Source of the DNA: G963692885 sp964658655 | GTDB lineage: Bacteria; Acidobacteriota; Terriglobia; Terriglobales; Acidobacteriaceae | Length of the DNA stretch: 64,000 bases | Assembly: GCA_964658655.1 (NCBI GenBank) | Contig: CAZZZL010000009.1 | Location: 62,001 to 126,000, forward strand | Direction of reading: 5' to 3' | Notes under the pieces: generated by a model | Seen by the model: the letters and a program-made list of their open reading frames with translations, nothing else | Told to the model about the DNA's origin: nothing | Database searches by the model: none | Made by a program: the position numbers and the translations under genes | Shown: one piece after another, positions 18,897 through 28,748 of the stretch | Numbering within the stretch: position 1 is the first letter of the stretch | How the letters are laid out: each line of letters begins with the position of its first letter

Positions 18897-19323
18897 GGAA
18901 TCATGCCGGTCGAACGTCGACAGCCGCAAAGAATAATTCTCTGTGAATTGATATAGATTTTCGAACGGGAGCATAAGCAGCCCAGGTAAGTGTGCTCAAC
19001 AAACGCAGCCTCCCGTTCAGCCCGCATCAGCTTCTTTGCACCTTCTTGTTTTTCCTGACTTTGCACTGCACTTGCAATTGCAATGGGCCGTGGATGAACT
19101 AGCTGCTAGAAGCTATAAGTCTCGGCAAGTCATTGGTAATCATTTCCCATATATTCATCTTCTATTCTTCTGCTTCCTGCATTCTTTGAACAAGCTTCTA
19201 GCAATCTAGTCGTTCCTTTCTCAGGGCCTCCCCCGGCTCTACGAGCGTTCGCACACGTATGCGCGACTTCAACCTGGGATAGTTCGTTGTTCAATTGGTG
19301 TCAATTTCTTCGGAGGCAATTAG
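18897..19323. other. AT-rich promoter region before the second receptor
   Basis: About 430 bp without a convincing gene. Bases 19130-19210 are strikingly AT- and T-rich compared with the flanks. A GGAGG (19312-19316) sits seven bases before the receptor ATG at 19324. It most likely contains the receptor promoter and a long 5' untranslated leader. No clear inverted repeat was found. Confidence 0.5.
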
Positions 19324-22300
19324 ATGCAAGCCAGTTTTTCATCGCTGTTCCGCAGGCCCTTCCTGCGCCAACTCTATAGCTTGATTGCCATGATCTTCCT
19401 GCTTGCTGGAACAGCCGGTCTTGCGCAGTCGACACAGGGAAGCATTGTCGGCACTGTACACGATAAGGCGGGGGCCCTTGTACCCGGAGCGCCCATCACG
19501 CTCACCAACAGCGGGGAAGGTGCGGTCCGGAATACCACTTCGAATGCGCAGGGCGAATACTCGTTCGTCGATGTGAAGGCTGGGACTTACAGCATCGAGA
19601 TTACGGCGCCCGGGTTTGAGAAGTGGTCAGTGACCGGAGCCGTCCTGAATACTCAGCAGCAACTCCGCATCGATGCAACACTGGTGGTCGGCAGTGTCGA
19701 TCAGGTGGTCCACGTCTCTGGCGATTCGGTGACGGCAATTGACACCGATTCACCGTCCATAAGCGCTGTCTACTCATCAACTGACGTTTCAAATCTTCCT
19801 GTCAACACGCGAGCCAGCGCAGCCGGTACGAGCGCCTATAACATCGTGGGCAGCCTCTCGGGTGTGCAGGCCGATGGGTCGGGCGGTAACCTCGTTTTTT
19901 CGGTTCAGGGCGGTCTACCGTTCCAAAGCGAAACATCTGTCGACGGCGTCACGGTGCGCAATGCAACTGGCGGCAATCGTGCCATAGGTGATGCGTTTCC
20001 TTCGACCGAATCCATCTCGGAGATTCGCGCAGACGGTGTGTTGAACAATGCTGAATTCGGTCAGCCTGGCCAGATCACGATCACGACGAAGGGCGGCACA
20101 AATAATATTCATGGCGGCGTTTTCTGGTATCACCAGAACGCAGCATTCGACGCGATTCCTTTTACCAATCCGACGACGCAGGTAAAGCCGAAGCTGATTG
20201 CGAATACTTTTGGCGGCAGCTTTGGTGGTCCTGTAGTGATCCCACACTTCTATAACGGGCACGACAAGACATTTATCTTCGGAGCCTATGAAGGCTGGAG
20301 ACATCCGTCGACCGATGCCTATACCCATAAGGTTCCCAGCACCCTGATGAAGCAGGGCGACTTTTCACGGTACACGTCTGCTGCATTCGGCGGCGCGCTC
20401 ACTAACCCGTTCACCGGCGGAACTTATGGGACAAAGCTGCCGGTATTGAATGCTTCAGCGCAGAAGCTGCTTAGCTTTTATCCGGACCCGAACGTAGGCG
20501 ATCCCACAGTCTATGTAGATAACGGAACGCCGAACTATATCGTCAACAAAGATACAAGCGGTTCCTCCAACCAGTTTGATATTCGCGCGGACCAATACCT
20601 TGGAGCGAATCAGAAGTTCCTCATCTGGGGTCGCTTCACGTTCAAGAACTATCCGACAAGCAGTCCTGAACCTTTGAACGTTCCCTCTGCGCAGAACGCG
20701 AATAAGAGCAGGGTATTGAAGATCAGCGCGAACTACTCTCTTACCGCGCAACTGATCAACGAGTTCGGCTTTGGATTCGTCCGCTTCAGCACAGGGCAGA
20801 CGAATAGCTTCAATGGCACCTCGTTCACGCAGGGACTTGGCCTGACCGGCCTGCAGAACCTTTTCTATAACGGCATTCCTGAGCTCGACTTCAACAATGT
20901 AAGTGCCTTGAATGCCGATCGTCTTAGTTCCGTGACGAAGTCCAATACTTTCGTGTATACGGACGCTCTCAACTGGACCAAGGGCAACCACCAGGTGAAG
21001 GCTGGCTTGGACATCAGCACAGTCGAGGCGATTACGCCGCTCGGCTTCAATGGTTCTGATAACTATGGGACCTTCCAATACAACACGTCGGGCAGTGAAG
21101 GCCTTTTCACGGGGGTAGATTTCGCAGACTTTCTGAGTGGCCTGCCATATCAGACCTTCTACGATGTCGTATCGCAGGACAACGACGGTAAGTCGACCCA
21201 CTACAACTTCTTTGCGCAGGATCAATGGAAGGTTAATCAGGATCTTACGTTGAGTTATGGTCTTCGTTACGAACTGCAGCCAGGATACTTCGACGTTCAC
21301 GGGGACATCGGCAACTTCGATCCAAGCCTGCCGCTTGCGGGTCGATCGATTTATCCGAATGGAAAGCAGGCGCTGCTGGCGCAATCATTCCTGGCCAGTG
21401 CGAACGCCTGCGATCCGGATGGCGTTCACAACACGAACAACGCAACAGTCAATGGCGCACCTTGCATGCCCGTGCTTACGAATAGCCAAGCCGGCTTTCC
21501 TTCCGGCCTGAAGCACTATCCGAAGCTGCGATTCTCGCCACGCTTTGGTTTTGCTTACCGGCCGTTTCACGATGAGAAGACAGTAGTCCGTGGTGGATTT
21601 GGTATGTACGACATCACGCTGCTTGGTTCCAACTTTTATTCGTTGACCGGCACGCTGCAGGCGCAGACCTCGCAATATACCAACACGCTTAACAGCACGA
21701 CACATACCGTTGGCTATCAGTGGCCGGAGATTTATGCGGGTGCAGGCAACGCCGGCGGCACAACGAACTATGGGCAGGATTACTTCGGCACAGCGAACAG
21801 CACTAACTGGAAAGACCCCTACACGGAGCAATGGTCACTGAGTGTCGACCATGATTTCGGTTCAGGTTACGCGGTTCGCGCCTCCTACATCGGGAGCGCG
21901 ACGCACCAACTGGTGTGGGCTCCAGACGAGAACACTCTGCCATTCTCGAGTACTGTCTCGGCTAACAATCAGCCGCTGAGTGCGCGCCTGTTTCCGAACT
22001 GGGGTCGCATCAATACTCGTGCGACAGGTGCAAATGCAAGCTATCAGTCAGCGCAGCTTAACTTCAATCATCGCTTCCAGAGAGGACTGCAGATCGACTC
22101 CACTTACAACTTTGCGAAAGCGCTCGCAGACAATCAGGGACCGGCGAATACCGGCTTCGCAGGGGAGAGCGGTGGATCAAGGGCGACGTCGATCCTTGAT
22201 CGCGCAGAGGATTACGGCAATGTTTTCGGTACCCGTCGCAATCGCTGGAACACGACTTCGGTTTACGAATTACCGGTGGGACGCGGTCGGGCTTTCGGTG

Positions 22301-22923
22301 GATCAATGAGCAGGCTTGAAGATGCTGTCATTGGCGGCTGGCAGTTATCGAATATTTTCCTGTGGCAGTCCGGTCCCTTCGAATCAACTTACTTCGATGC
22401 GGGACAGGGCGATCCTTCCGGCACGGGCTCAGGACTTGAAGGAACAACGTCAGGCTTCGATGGTGGGCATCGTAACCAGGCTCCTGACCAGGTGCATGGC
22501 GTAAGCGTGAAACCTGTCGGACGGAATCGCAACCACTGGATCAATCCAGCCGCATTTACGTGCCCGGGCGACCCTGCCTGGATCCAAGGTGAACCGTGCA
22601 CGACAGGGGCTGGCTACAATGCGAAAGGGCTGCCGATCGGCGATCACCCAGCACCAATCGGTCGCTTTGGTAATGCGCAGGTTGGCTCGGTGGTGGGACC
22701 TGGAACGATCAACCTGTCGTCCGGGCTCAGCAAAACTTTCGCGATCACAGAAGGAGTTCACCTGCGGGCAGAAGGCACCTTCACGAACATCCTCAATCAC
22801 ACCAACCTGGGTAATCCGGAAACGGACATCAGTAACTCGAGCTTCGGCCTGATCACCGGAACAATTGGTTCCGATTTCGGCGGTGCCCGGTCCGGCCAGG
22901 TGTCCATGCGCCTTGATTTCTAA
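19324..22923 (+). CDS. TonB-dependent receptor with carboxypeptidase-regulatory-like N-terminal domain
   Basis: Outer-membrane receptor of 1199 residues. The ATG has a well-placed GGAGG. The signal peptide ends near GLAQ (about 37). A CarboxypepD_reg-like domain (SIVGTVHDKAGALVPGAPI onward, about 42-125) precedes the plug and a long barrel ending in Phe (VSMRLDF). The barrel contains many Asn/Gly/Tyr-rich loops, as in Oar-like proteins of Acidobacteriota. It is convergent with a receptor-amylase pair on the other strand, with a shared bidirectional terminator between. Association with carbohydrate uptake is possible by position, but the phosphoesterase gene upstream is equally close. The substrate is unknown. 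Confidence 0.93.
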   Translation: MQASFSSLFRRPFLRQLYSLIAMIFLLAGTAGLAQSTQGSIVGTVHDKAGALVPGAPITLTNSGEGAVRNTTSNAQGEYSFVDVKAGTYSIEITAPGFEKWSVTGAVLNTQQQLRIDATLVVGSVDQVVHVSGDSVTAIDTDSPSISAVYSSTDVSNLPVNTRASAAGTSAYNIVGSLSGVQADGSGGNLVFSVQGGLPFQSETSVDGVTVRNATGGNRAIGDAFPSTESISEIRADGVLNNAEFGQPGQITITTKGGTNNIHGGVFWYHQNAAFDAIPFTNPTTQVKPKLIANTFGGSFGGPVVIPHFYNGHDKTFIFGAYEGWRHPSTDAYTHKVPSTLMKQGDFSRYTSAAFGGALTNPFTGGTYGTKLPVLNASAQKLLSFYPDPNVGDPTVYVDNGTPNYIVNKDTSGSSNQFDIRADQYLGANQKFLIWGRFTFKNYPTSSPEPLNVPSAQNANKSRVLKISANYSLTAQLINEFGFGFVRFSTGQTNSFNGTSFTQGLGLTGLQNLFYNGIPELDFNNVSALNADRLSSVTKSNTFVYTDALNWTKGNHQVKAGLDISTVEAITPLGFNGSDNYGTFQYNTSGSEGLFTGVDFADFLSGLPYQTFYDVVSQDNDGKSTHYNFFAQDQWKVNQDLTLSYGLRYELQPGYFDVHGDIGNFDPSLPLAGRSIYPNGKQALLAQSFLASANACDPDGVHNTNNATVNGAPCMPVLTNSQAGFPSGLKHYPKLRFSPRFGFAYRPFHDEKTVVRGGFGMYDITLLGSNFYSLTGTLQAQTSQYTNTLNSTTHTVGYQWPEIYAGAGNAGGTTNYGQDYFGTANSTNWKDPYTEQWSLSVDHDFGSGYAVRASYIGSATHQLVWAPDENTLPFSSTVSANNQPLSARLFPNWGRINTRATGANASYQSAQLNFNHRFQRGLQIDSTYNFAKALADNQGPANTGFAGESGGSRATSILDRAEDYGNVFGTRRNRWNTTSVYELPVGRGRAFGGSMSRLEDAVIGGWQLSNIFLWQSGPFESTYFDAGQGDPSGTGSGLEGTTSGFDGGHRNQAPDQVHGVSVKPVGRNRNHWINPAAFTCPGDPAWIQGEPCTTGAGYNAKGLPIGDHPAPIGRFGNAQVGSVVGPGTINLSSGLSKTFAITEGVHLRAEGTFTNILNHTNLGNPETDISNSSFGLITGTIGSDFGGARSGQVSMRLDF

Positions 22924-22934
22924 CTCAAGGTATT

Positions 22935-22972
22935 AAAAAAGGCGCGGCTAAGTGCCGCGCCTTTTCTTTTTT
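22935..22972. terminator. Bidirectional terminator between receptor and amylase genes
   Basis: A 12-bp perfect stem AAAAGGCGCGGC (22937-22948) pairs with GCCGCGCCTTTT (22954-22965) around a five-base loop, with an A run on the left and a T run on the right. It lies 13 bp after the receptor stop and 10 bp after the convergent amylase stop at 22982, so it serves both. Confidence 0.92.
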
Positions 22973-22981
22973 CAGACGACT

Positions 22982-24853
22982 TCATTTCAGGTAAAGCAGA
23001 CTGGCTCCAGGTGGAACCAGCAGCGTTCGCGAACTCTTGGCGACTGTCGCATCGCTCAGGATCGCCGAGCCAAGAATGCCGCTGGCTGCGCCGCAGCCGG
23101 CAAGCGACGTCCGGGACGTGTCGATGACAATGCTAAGGGGCCCGGCCGACTTATTGATCGCCGCCAGTACCCTTCCTGCAGAACCATTACAGCCGGCGCT
23201 CAAAGCTTCCCCTCGGGCATAGACCAGCGTGTTGTCGTCAGCATGCAGAATCTGCTCCTGGCCCAGATTGAGTTCCTCATAAGTTGCGCGCAGCTTCAGC
23301 AAGTTCTGCACAGTGTCGAATGTCTGCTGCTCTTCCGGCCGTCGCTGACTCGCGATGAATGCATTGTGGTCCGCACCGGCGAAGCCACCGGGAAACTCAT
23401 GCCGATTATCCGGATCACCAGCACCGCGCATTGCGATTTCATCGCCAGAGTAGATTTGTGGCATGCCACGCATCGTGAGCAGCATGGCAAATGCTAATTG
23501 CAGCTTTGCTGGAGTCGCGTCAGGTTCGCCCATGAATCGCGTCGTGTCATGGTTGCCAAGAAAGGCAACCAGTCGCTCTGGATGAGGGTAGAGCGAATCC
23601 TGCCTGAGGATGTCCGCCATTTCCGTCATGGGATGTCCGCGGAGAATTACATTACGAATCGCAAAATATGTGGGGAAATCGAACGGTGTTGAAAGACCGG
23701 TATCGACGTCGCCGTTCAGGTCGCCGCGTGTGGCGCCACCTGCAAAAGCGGATGTGATGACAGGATCGCCATTGAAAATTTCACCCACGCTGGTCAGGTT
23801 CGGATAGAGTGCGTGGAGCTGCGCATGAAAGGAGTGCCAGAAAGGTCGGCCGACGTAGGGAAACGTGTCGATACGCAAACCATCGGCACCCGTTTCTTCG
23901 ATCCACCAGATTGCATTCTGCGTCAGATACTGCGCGACATCGGAGTTTTCCTGGTTCATGTCGGGCAGTGTGTTGGCAAACCAGCCTTCGAGAATATCCT
24001 TCTGATCGCGCCAGGCTGCGTGTGGGTCGACGAGTGGCTTGAAGTCACCGATGGCGGTGTCGTGGTTCTTTAGCGTGCCATGAAACCAGTCGGGCTCCGG
24101 CTCGTCTTCTACCCATGGATGATTCGGCCCGATATGATTTGGCACAGTATCGAGCACGAGTTTCATGCCCCGACGATGTAGCTGGCCGGCGAGTTGCTTC
24201 ATGTCTTCAAGAGTGCCGAAGTGCTCGTCTACTTTGTACAGATCGGTCGCGCCATAGCCGTGATAGCTATCCGAATTATGGTTCTGGTATACAGGTGTGA
24301 TCCATACAGTAGTTATACCGAGCGACTGGAGGTAATCGAGGTGTTGCGTGACGCCTCGCAGATCCCCGCCGTGCCAGCCTCGCGGCCTGGCCGATTCATC
24401 GGCGTGGCGCGGGCCATCGTTCGAAGAATCGCCATTTGCGAAACGGTCAGTCATGATGAGATACATCACATCTTTGGAGGAAAAGCCTGCCATGCCATCG
24501 TTAGCAGCGCGCCGCTGGCGAAACATATAGGAGGCTGATGTTTTCCCCTGCGTATTCACTACAGATACGGTGACATTCTCGGGCGAAGCAGGCGATGCGT
24601 CTAGGTGTATGGCAGCCCAATGGCCATTGGCCGAGATCGTTACGGACGTGACCTGGAGTGACGGATCACTCATGCGAACGCTCGCTCCCTGCAGATTTTC
24701 GCCACGTATCAGAAGCATGGCAGCCGGCATATTTGCCCACCACTCGGGAGGATCGATGGACTGGATCACAGGAGTAGCCGCCGATGCAATCATGGGCAGC
24801 AGGCAGGCCATGCCAGCCGTGGCGAGATACCGAGAAATGCGTGTCATCATCAT
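22982..24853 (-). CDS. Exported cyclomaltodextrinase/neopullulanase-like GH13 amylase
   Basis: Hydrolyses alpha-glucans or maltodextrins, probably in the periplasm or at the outer surface. The ATG at 24853 (the first of three consecutive ATGs) gives a signal peptide ending ASAA. An N-terminal beta-sandwich of cyclomaltodextrinase type follows (SIDPPEWWANMP..., about 30-115). Then the GH13 barrel has the nucleophile Asp in GADGLRIDTFPY, the acid/base Glu in TSVGEIFNGD and the third Asp in FLGNHDTTR. A short C-terminal beta domain ends the 623-residue protein. The layout equals SusA-type enzymes. A receptor gene lies directly upstream on the same strand, so this looks like an acidobacterial maltodextrin uptake pair, though without a SusD-like lipoprotein. 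Confidence 0.92.
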   Translation of the reverse strand: MMMTRISRYLATAGMACLLPMIASAATPVIQSIDPPEWWANMPAAMLLIRGENLQGASVRMSDPSLQVTSVTISANGHWAAIHLDASPASPENVTVSVVNTQGKTSASYMFRQRRAANDGMAGFSSKDVMYLIMTDRFANGDSSNDGPRHADESARPRGWHGGDLRGVTQHLDYLQSLGITTVWITPVYQNHNSDSYHGYGATDLYKVDEHFGTLEDMKQLAGQLHRRGMKLVLDTVPNHIGPNHPWVEDEPEPDWFHGTLKNHDTAIGDFKPLVDPHAAWRDQKDILEGWFANTLPDMNQENSDVAQYLTQNAIWWIEETGADGLRIDTFPYVGRPFWHSFHAQLHALYPNLTSVGEIFNGDPVITSAFAGGATRGDLNGDVDTGLSTPFDFPTYFAIRNVILRGHPMTEMADILRQDSLYPHPERLVAFLGNHDTTRFMGEPDATPAKLQLAFAMLLTMRGMPQIYSGDEIAMRGAGDPDNRHEFPGGFAGADHNAFIASQRRPEEQQTFDTVQNLLKLRATYEELNLGQEQILHADDNTLVYARGEALSAGCNGSAGRVLAAINKSAGPLSIVIDTSRTSLAGCGAASGILGSAILSDATVAKSSRTLLVPPGASLLYLK

Positions 24854-24891
24854 TATTAGGAAATCATCCCAGAAATTTGTGCTAGGCCGCA

Positions 24892-24929
24892 AAGAAAAAG
24901 GGCGCCGCCCACATACGGGAGCGACGCCC
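24892..24929 (-). terminator. Terminator between the third receptor and the amylase
   Basis: On the minus strand GGGCGTCGC (24929-24921) pairs with GCGGCGCCC (24908-24900), nine pairs including one T-G, and is followed by TTTTTCTTT. It lies 19 bp after the receptor stop and 47 bp before the amylase start. Most transcripts should therefore end after the receptor, with amylase read-through or its own promoter. Confidence 0.75.
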
Positions 24930-24947
24930 ACATAACCTCCGCAATGC

Positions 24948-27900
24948 CTAGAAGGTGAAACGCACAGCCATCTGCATTTGCCGCTCAGAGAATTCGCGGG
25001 TGCCGGTGATCTGACCGAAGGTGCCATCTGTCAGTGTGCTGTCGGGATTGGTGAACTGCGGAGTATTGGTCACGTTGTACACCTCGGCGCGTAGCTCTGC
25101 GCCAAAGCGTTCCGTCAGGTGCAGAGTTTTGAACAGCGAGACATCGCCGCTCGCGATACCGGGGCCGAAGAATTCGTTGCGGCCGGTATTGCCTTCGGTG
25201 CCTGCTGCTGGCGCAGTGAACGCTGACTTGACAAGGTAAGGCTGGCTGAGAACGCTGTGCGTGATTGCGGTCTGCGAACCAGTCTTGTTCGCGCGCAAGC
25301 TGTAGCTGTTGCCATAGTTCGGCACGCCGATCACAGAGAAAGGCGAACCGGTCTCAGCCGTGACGATCGTGTTCAACTGCCAGCCACCGGCAAGCAGTTC
25401 GAAGCCACGGCCCCAGCTCCCGCCAAACATCTGTCCATGACCGAACGGCAGGTCATACAGAGCGCTGCCGACAAACACATTCCGCTGGTCAAGAGTCGAG
25501 TTGCCCTTGTTGAGTGCGTGGTCATAGATGTAAATCGGACTGACGGCATAGAAGCCGAGATAGCCATCGGTGTTGTCAATGTTATGCGACCACGTATACG
25601 AGCTTGTGAAGACCAGGCCCTTGGTCGCGTGATAGTTGAGTTGTGCCTGCAGGCTGTTGTAGTGCGAAACGCCGTCTGTCTGGTTGCGAATGACTTCGCC
25701 AAGATTCGGATAAGGATTCGGAACAGTGCTTGCCGAACCAAGCGGTGTAGTGTTCGAGATATAGCCGGTTGCAAGGTGCGTGCCCTTATTGCCGACATAG
25801 CCGATAGTCATGACTGTCTTCGGGCCAAACTGGTGCTGCATCTGCAGATCGTACTGCTGAACTGAGGGCAGCTTTTCCGTGCGCTCGACTGCGAATCCAT
25901 TGATGCCGGCAGGCGGGTCGAGCGGATTGAAGTTCGGGAAGCCGGGCAATGGCAACGCCGCTTTCGCAGCAGTGCTGTTGTTGGTGTTTAGCGGAACTTG
26001 TCCGGTGAAGGTGACTCGATATCCCTGCGACGCAGAGTAGTTGACACTGCCGCCGTACGGAACCTGCTGACCAAGCTGATTGTCGATCCCGCCACGATCA
26101 AGGAAGTAATAAATCCCGTAACCGCCGCGCAGAACTGTCTTGCCTGTGCCTGAAACGTCATATGCAAAACCGAAGCGAGGAGCAATGTTTCCAAAGTTGT
26201 TGTTGATGATGGTCCGGGGGACACCGATCTGCCCGGCAAGCTCAATGGTGCCGTTTGCAGGGTTGATTGCAGACTCGCGATTATGCTCTTCCGTTGGCCA
26301 CGTGATGAGGTCATAGCGGAAGCCGAGGTTCAGCGTCAGACGCTGATTCACGCGCCAGTCATCTTCGCCAAATATGCCAAGCTCATAATTACGCGTGCCA
26401 TAGAAACCGTCCTGCGAGCCAATGCTGTAGTAGTCAGCAAAGCCGGTCAGCATTTCCGACACAACGTAGCCGGTGGAGTCGCCGGCGCCCATGTTGAAGT
26501 AGCCCTTGCCGGAGATGGGGCGGAAGTAAGCTACATCGCGACGGATACCGGACGCGCCGAATTTGAAACTGTTCTTTGCGCGCGCGATCGTGACGGCATC
26601 ATTGATTTCATAGGTATTTTCCGGAACCTTGTAAGTACCGTAGTCGCCTGTGTAGTCAATCTGATTGCCGTTGCCGCCAATCAGCGCGCCTCCGCCCAGG
26701 TTGGCATTTCTGTTGGCATTCACAATGCCTAGCGAAGCCGAGATGGGTGCACCTGAAAAGACAGGAACATTGGCGAAGGTATACCGGTTATAGCCTGCAC
26801 GGAATTCATTGATGACTGTCGGTGAGAAGGTGTGTGTCTCTCCGATGGCGTAGCCGCGGCCGTGCACAAAATTCTGACCGGAAGCAAAGCCTGCCGGCAG
26901 GTTGGGCAGTTGCGAGGTGCGCGTGAAGTTGCTGTTGTCATACACGAAGCGCGCAAAGAGCCGGTCATTGCTGCCAAGGTTGTCATCGACACGAACGTCA
27001 AATGTATTGGCGTGCTGAATGTTCGTACGGATGGTCTGATAGTTGTTCTCGGTCCCGTTCGTCGTGCCCTCAACATTCGGCAAAGGAAACGCGTTTAGAT
27101 AATTCAGCGCTGCACTGTTCAGCCGACCTTGTGGAATCACATTGCGAAAGAAGGGCGCGCAAGTGAGCGGATCGTAGATTGCGCCACTCACGTAATTGGC
27201 TGCGGTCAGGCCGGGGCAGAACGTGCTCGTCGGCTGTGTTGTGATGCCGGTGGTGCCGAGCAGTTCGGAGAAATTCCCCTGGCGCATGAGTGCCGTCGGC
27301 ACAGTGACCAGCTCAGCATTCAACGGCTGATTCTCGCGCAGCCCCTGGTAATCACCAAAGATGAAGGCATGGTCTTTCCAGATCGGTCCGCCGACAGAAC
27401 CGCCGAACGTGTTGCGCTTGAACGGCAGCGCTGCCGCAGGTGTAGCGCCGATGAAGCCGTGATTCGGATTCGCATCAAAGAGGCTGGACCGACCGAACTC
27501 GAAAGCCGAACCATGGATTGCATTGCCGCCCGATTTGATGGATGTCTGCACGATAGCACCACCGGCCCGACCAAATTCCGCCGGCGCTGTGCTGGTGTTC
27601 ACGCGAAACTCTTCTGTCCCTTCAATGTTCGGGAAGAAGTCGAGTGTATTGACGAGCGACTCGTTATTGTCGATGCCGTCGAGTATGTAGTTATTCGCCT
27701 GTGGGCGCAGACCGTTGGTCGAGAGCGAGCCGCCGCCTGATTCAGAATTGCGAAATGTCTCCGCATCGCCATTCACGCCGGACGCGGAGTTGCCATAGTT
27801 TCCACGCGTCACGCCGGGTGTCAGCAGGGCGAGTTGGGTAAAGTTGCGGCCGTTCAACGGAAGCTCTGTGACCTGCCTTCCCTGCACCACTTCGCCTACT

Positions 27901-28313
27901 GAAGACGTTGCGGTGTCGACGAGAGGCGCGGCGTCTGTCACTTCAACAACCGTTGCAGTCGTGCCAGGCTGCAGCTTCAGATCAACGGGCTGCGTGTGCG
28001 ACACGGTGAGCGTGAAGCTTTGCGCTGTGGTCTGAAAGCCATCATGACTGGCTTCAATTTTGTACTCGCCGCGTGGAAGCGCAGGGAAGTTGAAATCGCC
28101 TGCATCGGTAGAGGTTGCGGTCTGCACTGCACCGGTTCCGACGTTAGTGAGTGTCACTTTTGTGTTGGGGAGAATAGCGCCGGAACTGTCTTCTACTGTG
28201 CCTGTCACGGCACCTGTATCTGTCTGGGCCCGAAGAATGGACGGCGTGGCTGTCAGTGCAAAAAGCAGCACGCCACTCGCCCATTTTTTTAGAAAATCCT
28301 GCTGTGTGGTCAT
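24948..28313 (-). CDS. TonB-dependent receptor with carboxypeptidase-regulatory-like N-terminal domain
   Basis: Outer-membrane receptor, 1121 residues from the ATG at 28313, which gives a proper signal peptide (about 1-30, ending LRAQ). A longer frame up to 28412 adds a Cys- and Gln-rich tail that is not signal-like. Domains: CarboxypepD_reg-like (GAVTGTVEDSSGAILPNTKV, about 33-115), plug with VTELPLNGRNFTQLALLTPG and NNYILDGIDNNES, and a barrel ending in RQMQMAVRFTF. The PLNGRNF motif is typical of this acidobacterial family. It lies upstream of the amylase gene on the same strand, so maltodextrin or another alpha-glucan is the best substrate guess, by position only. Confidence 0.93.
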   Translation of the reverse strand: MTTQQDFLKKWASGVLLFALTATPSILRAQTDTGAVTGTVEDSSGAILPNTKVTLTNVGTGAVQTATSTDAGDFNFPALPRGEYKIEASHDGFQTTAQSFTLTVSHTQPVDLKLQPGTTATVVEVTDAAPLVDTATSSVGEVVQGRQVTELPLNGRNFTQLALLTPGVTRGNYGNSASGVNGDAETFRNSESGGGSLSTNGLRPQANNYILDGIDNNESLVNTLDFFPNIEGTEEFRVNTSTAPAEFGRAGGAIVQTSIKSGGNAIHGSAFEFGRSSLFDANPNHGFIGATPAAALPFKRNTFGGSVGGPIWKDHAFIFGDYQGLRENQPLNAELVTVPTALMRQGNFSELLGTTGITTQPTSTFCPGLTAANYVSGAIYDPLTCAPFFRNVIPQGRLNSAALNYLNAFPLPNVEGTTNGTENNYQTIRTNIQHANTFDVRVDDNLGSNDRLFARFVYDNSNFTRTSQLPNLPAGFASGQNFVHGRGYAIGETHTFSPTVINEFRAGYNRYTFANVPVFSGAPISASLGIVNANRNANLGGGALIGGNGNQIDYTGDYGTYKVPENTYEINDAVTIARAKNSFKFGASGIRRDVAYFRPISGKGYFNMGAGDSTGYVVSEMLTGFADYYSIGSQDGFYGTRNYELGIFGEDDWRVNQRLTLNLGFRYDLITWPTEEHNRESAINPANGTIELAGQIGVPRTIINNNFGNIAPRFGFAYDVSGTGKTVLRGGYGIYYFLDRGGIDNQLGQQVPYGGSVNYSASQGYRVTFTGQVPLNTNNSTAAKAALPLPGFPNFNPLDPPAGINGFAVERTEKLPSVQQYDLQMQHQFGPKTVMTIGYVGNKGTHLATGYISNTTPLGSASTVPNPYPNLGEVIRNQTDGVSHYNSLQAQLNYHATKGLVFTSSYTWSHNIDNTDGYLGFYAVSPIYIYDHALNKGNSTLDQRNVFVGSALYDLPFGHGQMFGGSWGRGFELLAGGWQLNTIVTAETGSPFSVIGVPNYGNSYSLRANKTGSQTAITHSVLSQPYLVKSAFTAPAAGTEGNTGRNEFFGPGIASGDVSLFKTLHLTERFGAELRAEVYNVTNTPQFTNPDSTLTDGTFGQITGTREFSERQMQMAVRFTF

Positions 28314-28748
28314 TACGTCTGTAGTCTCCAAATCGCGCAATACACGCTGCTGGCATGTTTGCTGCGGGTGTTTCATGCATGTCTTCACAGGCTTTCGACG
28401 AAAACATTTCAATCCTTAATCAGCGGATTATCGACTGTCAATTTTGACTGGAGGTTCAGATTGTGTATTCGGGCTCTAATCGGACAGCGTGGGGTCAGGC
28501 CGCGTTTCGAATCAATACTTCCGGAGTTACCGTAGTCAGTCACAATTCGATCGCATCAAAACTCTGCGGCGAATCGAGTCATGCCCGCGGGGCTGGCCAA
28601 GGGTTTATACATGCTGTCTTCGCATGTGTCAGCTTGAAAGGTAGGCAAGTCAGCGACCCCGCGACCCCTTCATCTCGTCACAAAGGAATCATCGGAGATA
28701 CGTTTTCAAATATTTGGCAGAAACACCTCAGAAGAAGCAGCCGTTGCC
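28314..28748. other. Intergenic region with no supportable gene
   Basis: About 435 bp between the divergent receptor and the hypF remnant. One frame at 28463-28783 is open, but it has no recognisable motif, no plausible ribosome-binding site and poor codon character, so I do not call it. The receptor promoter should be here. Confidence 0.5.
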
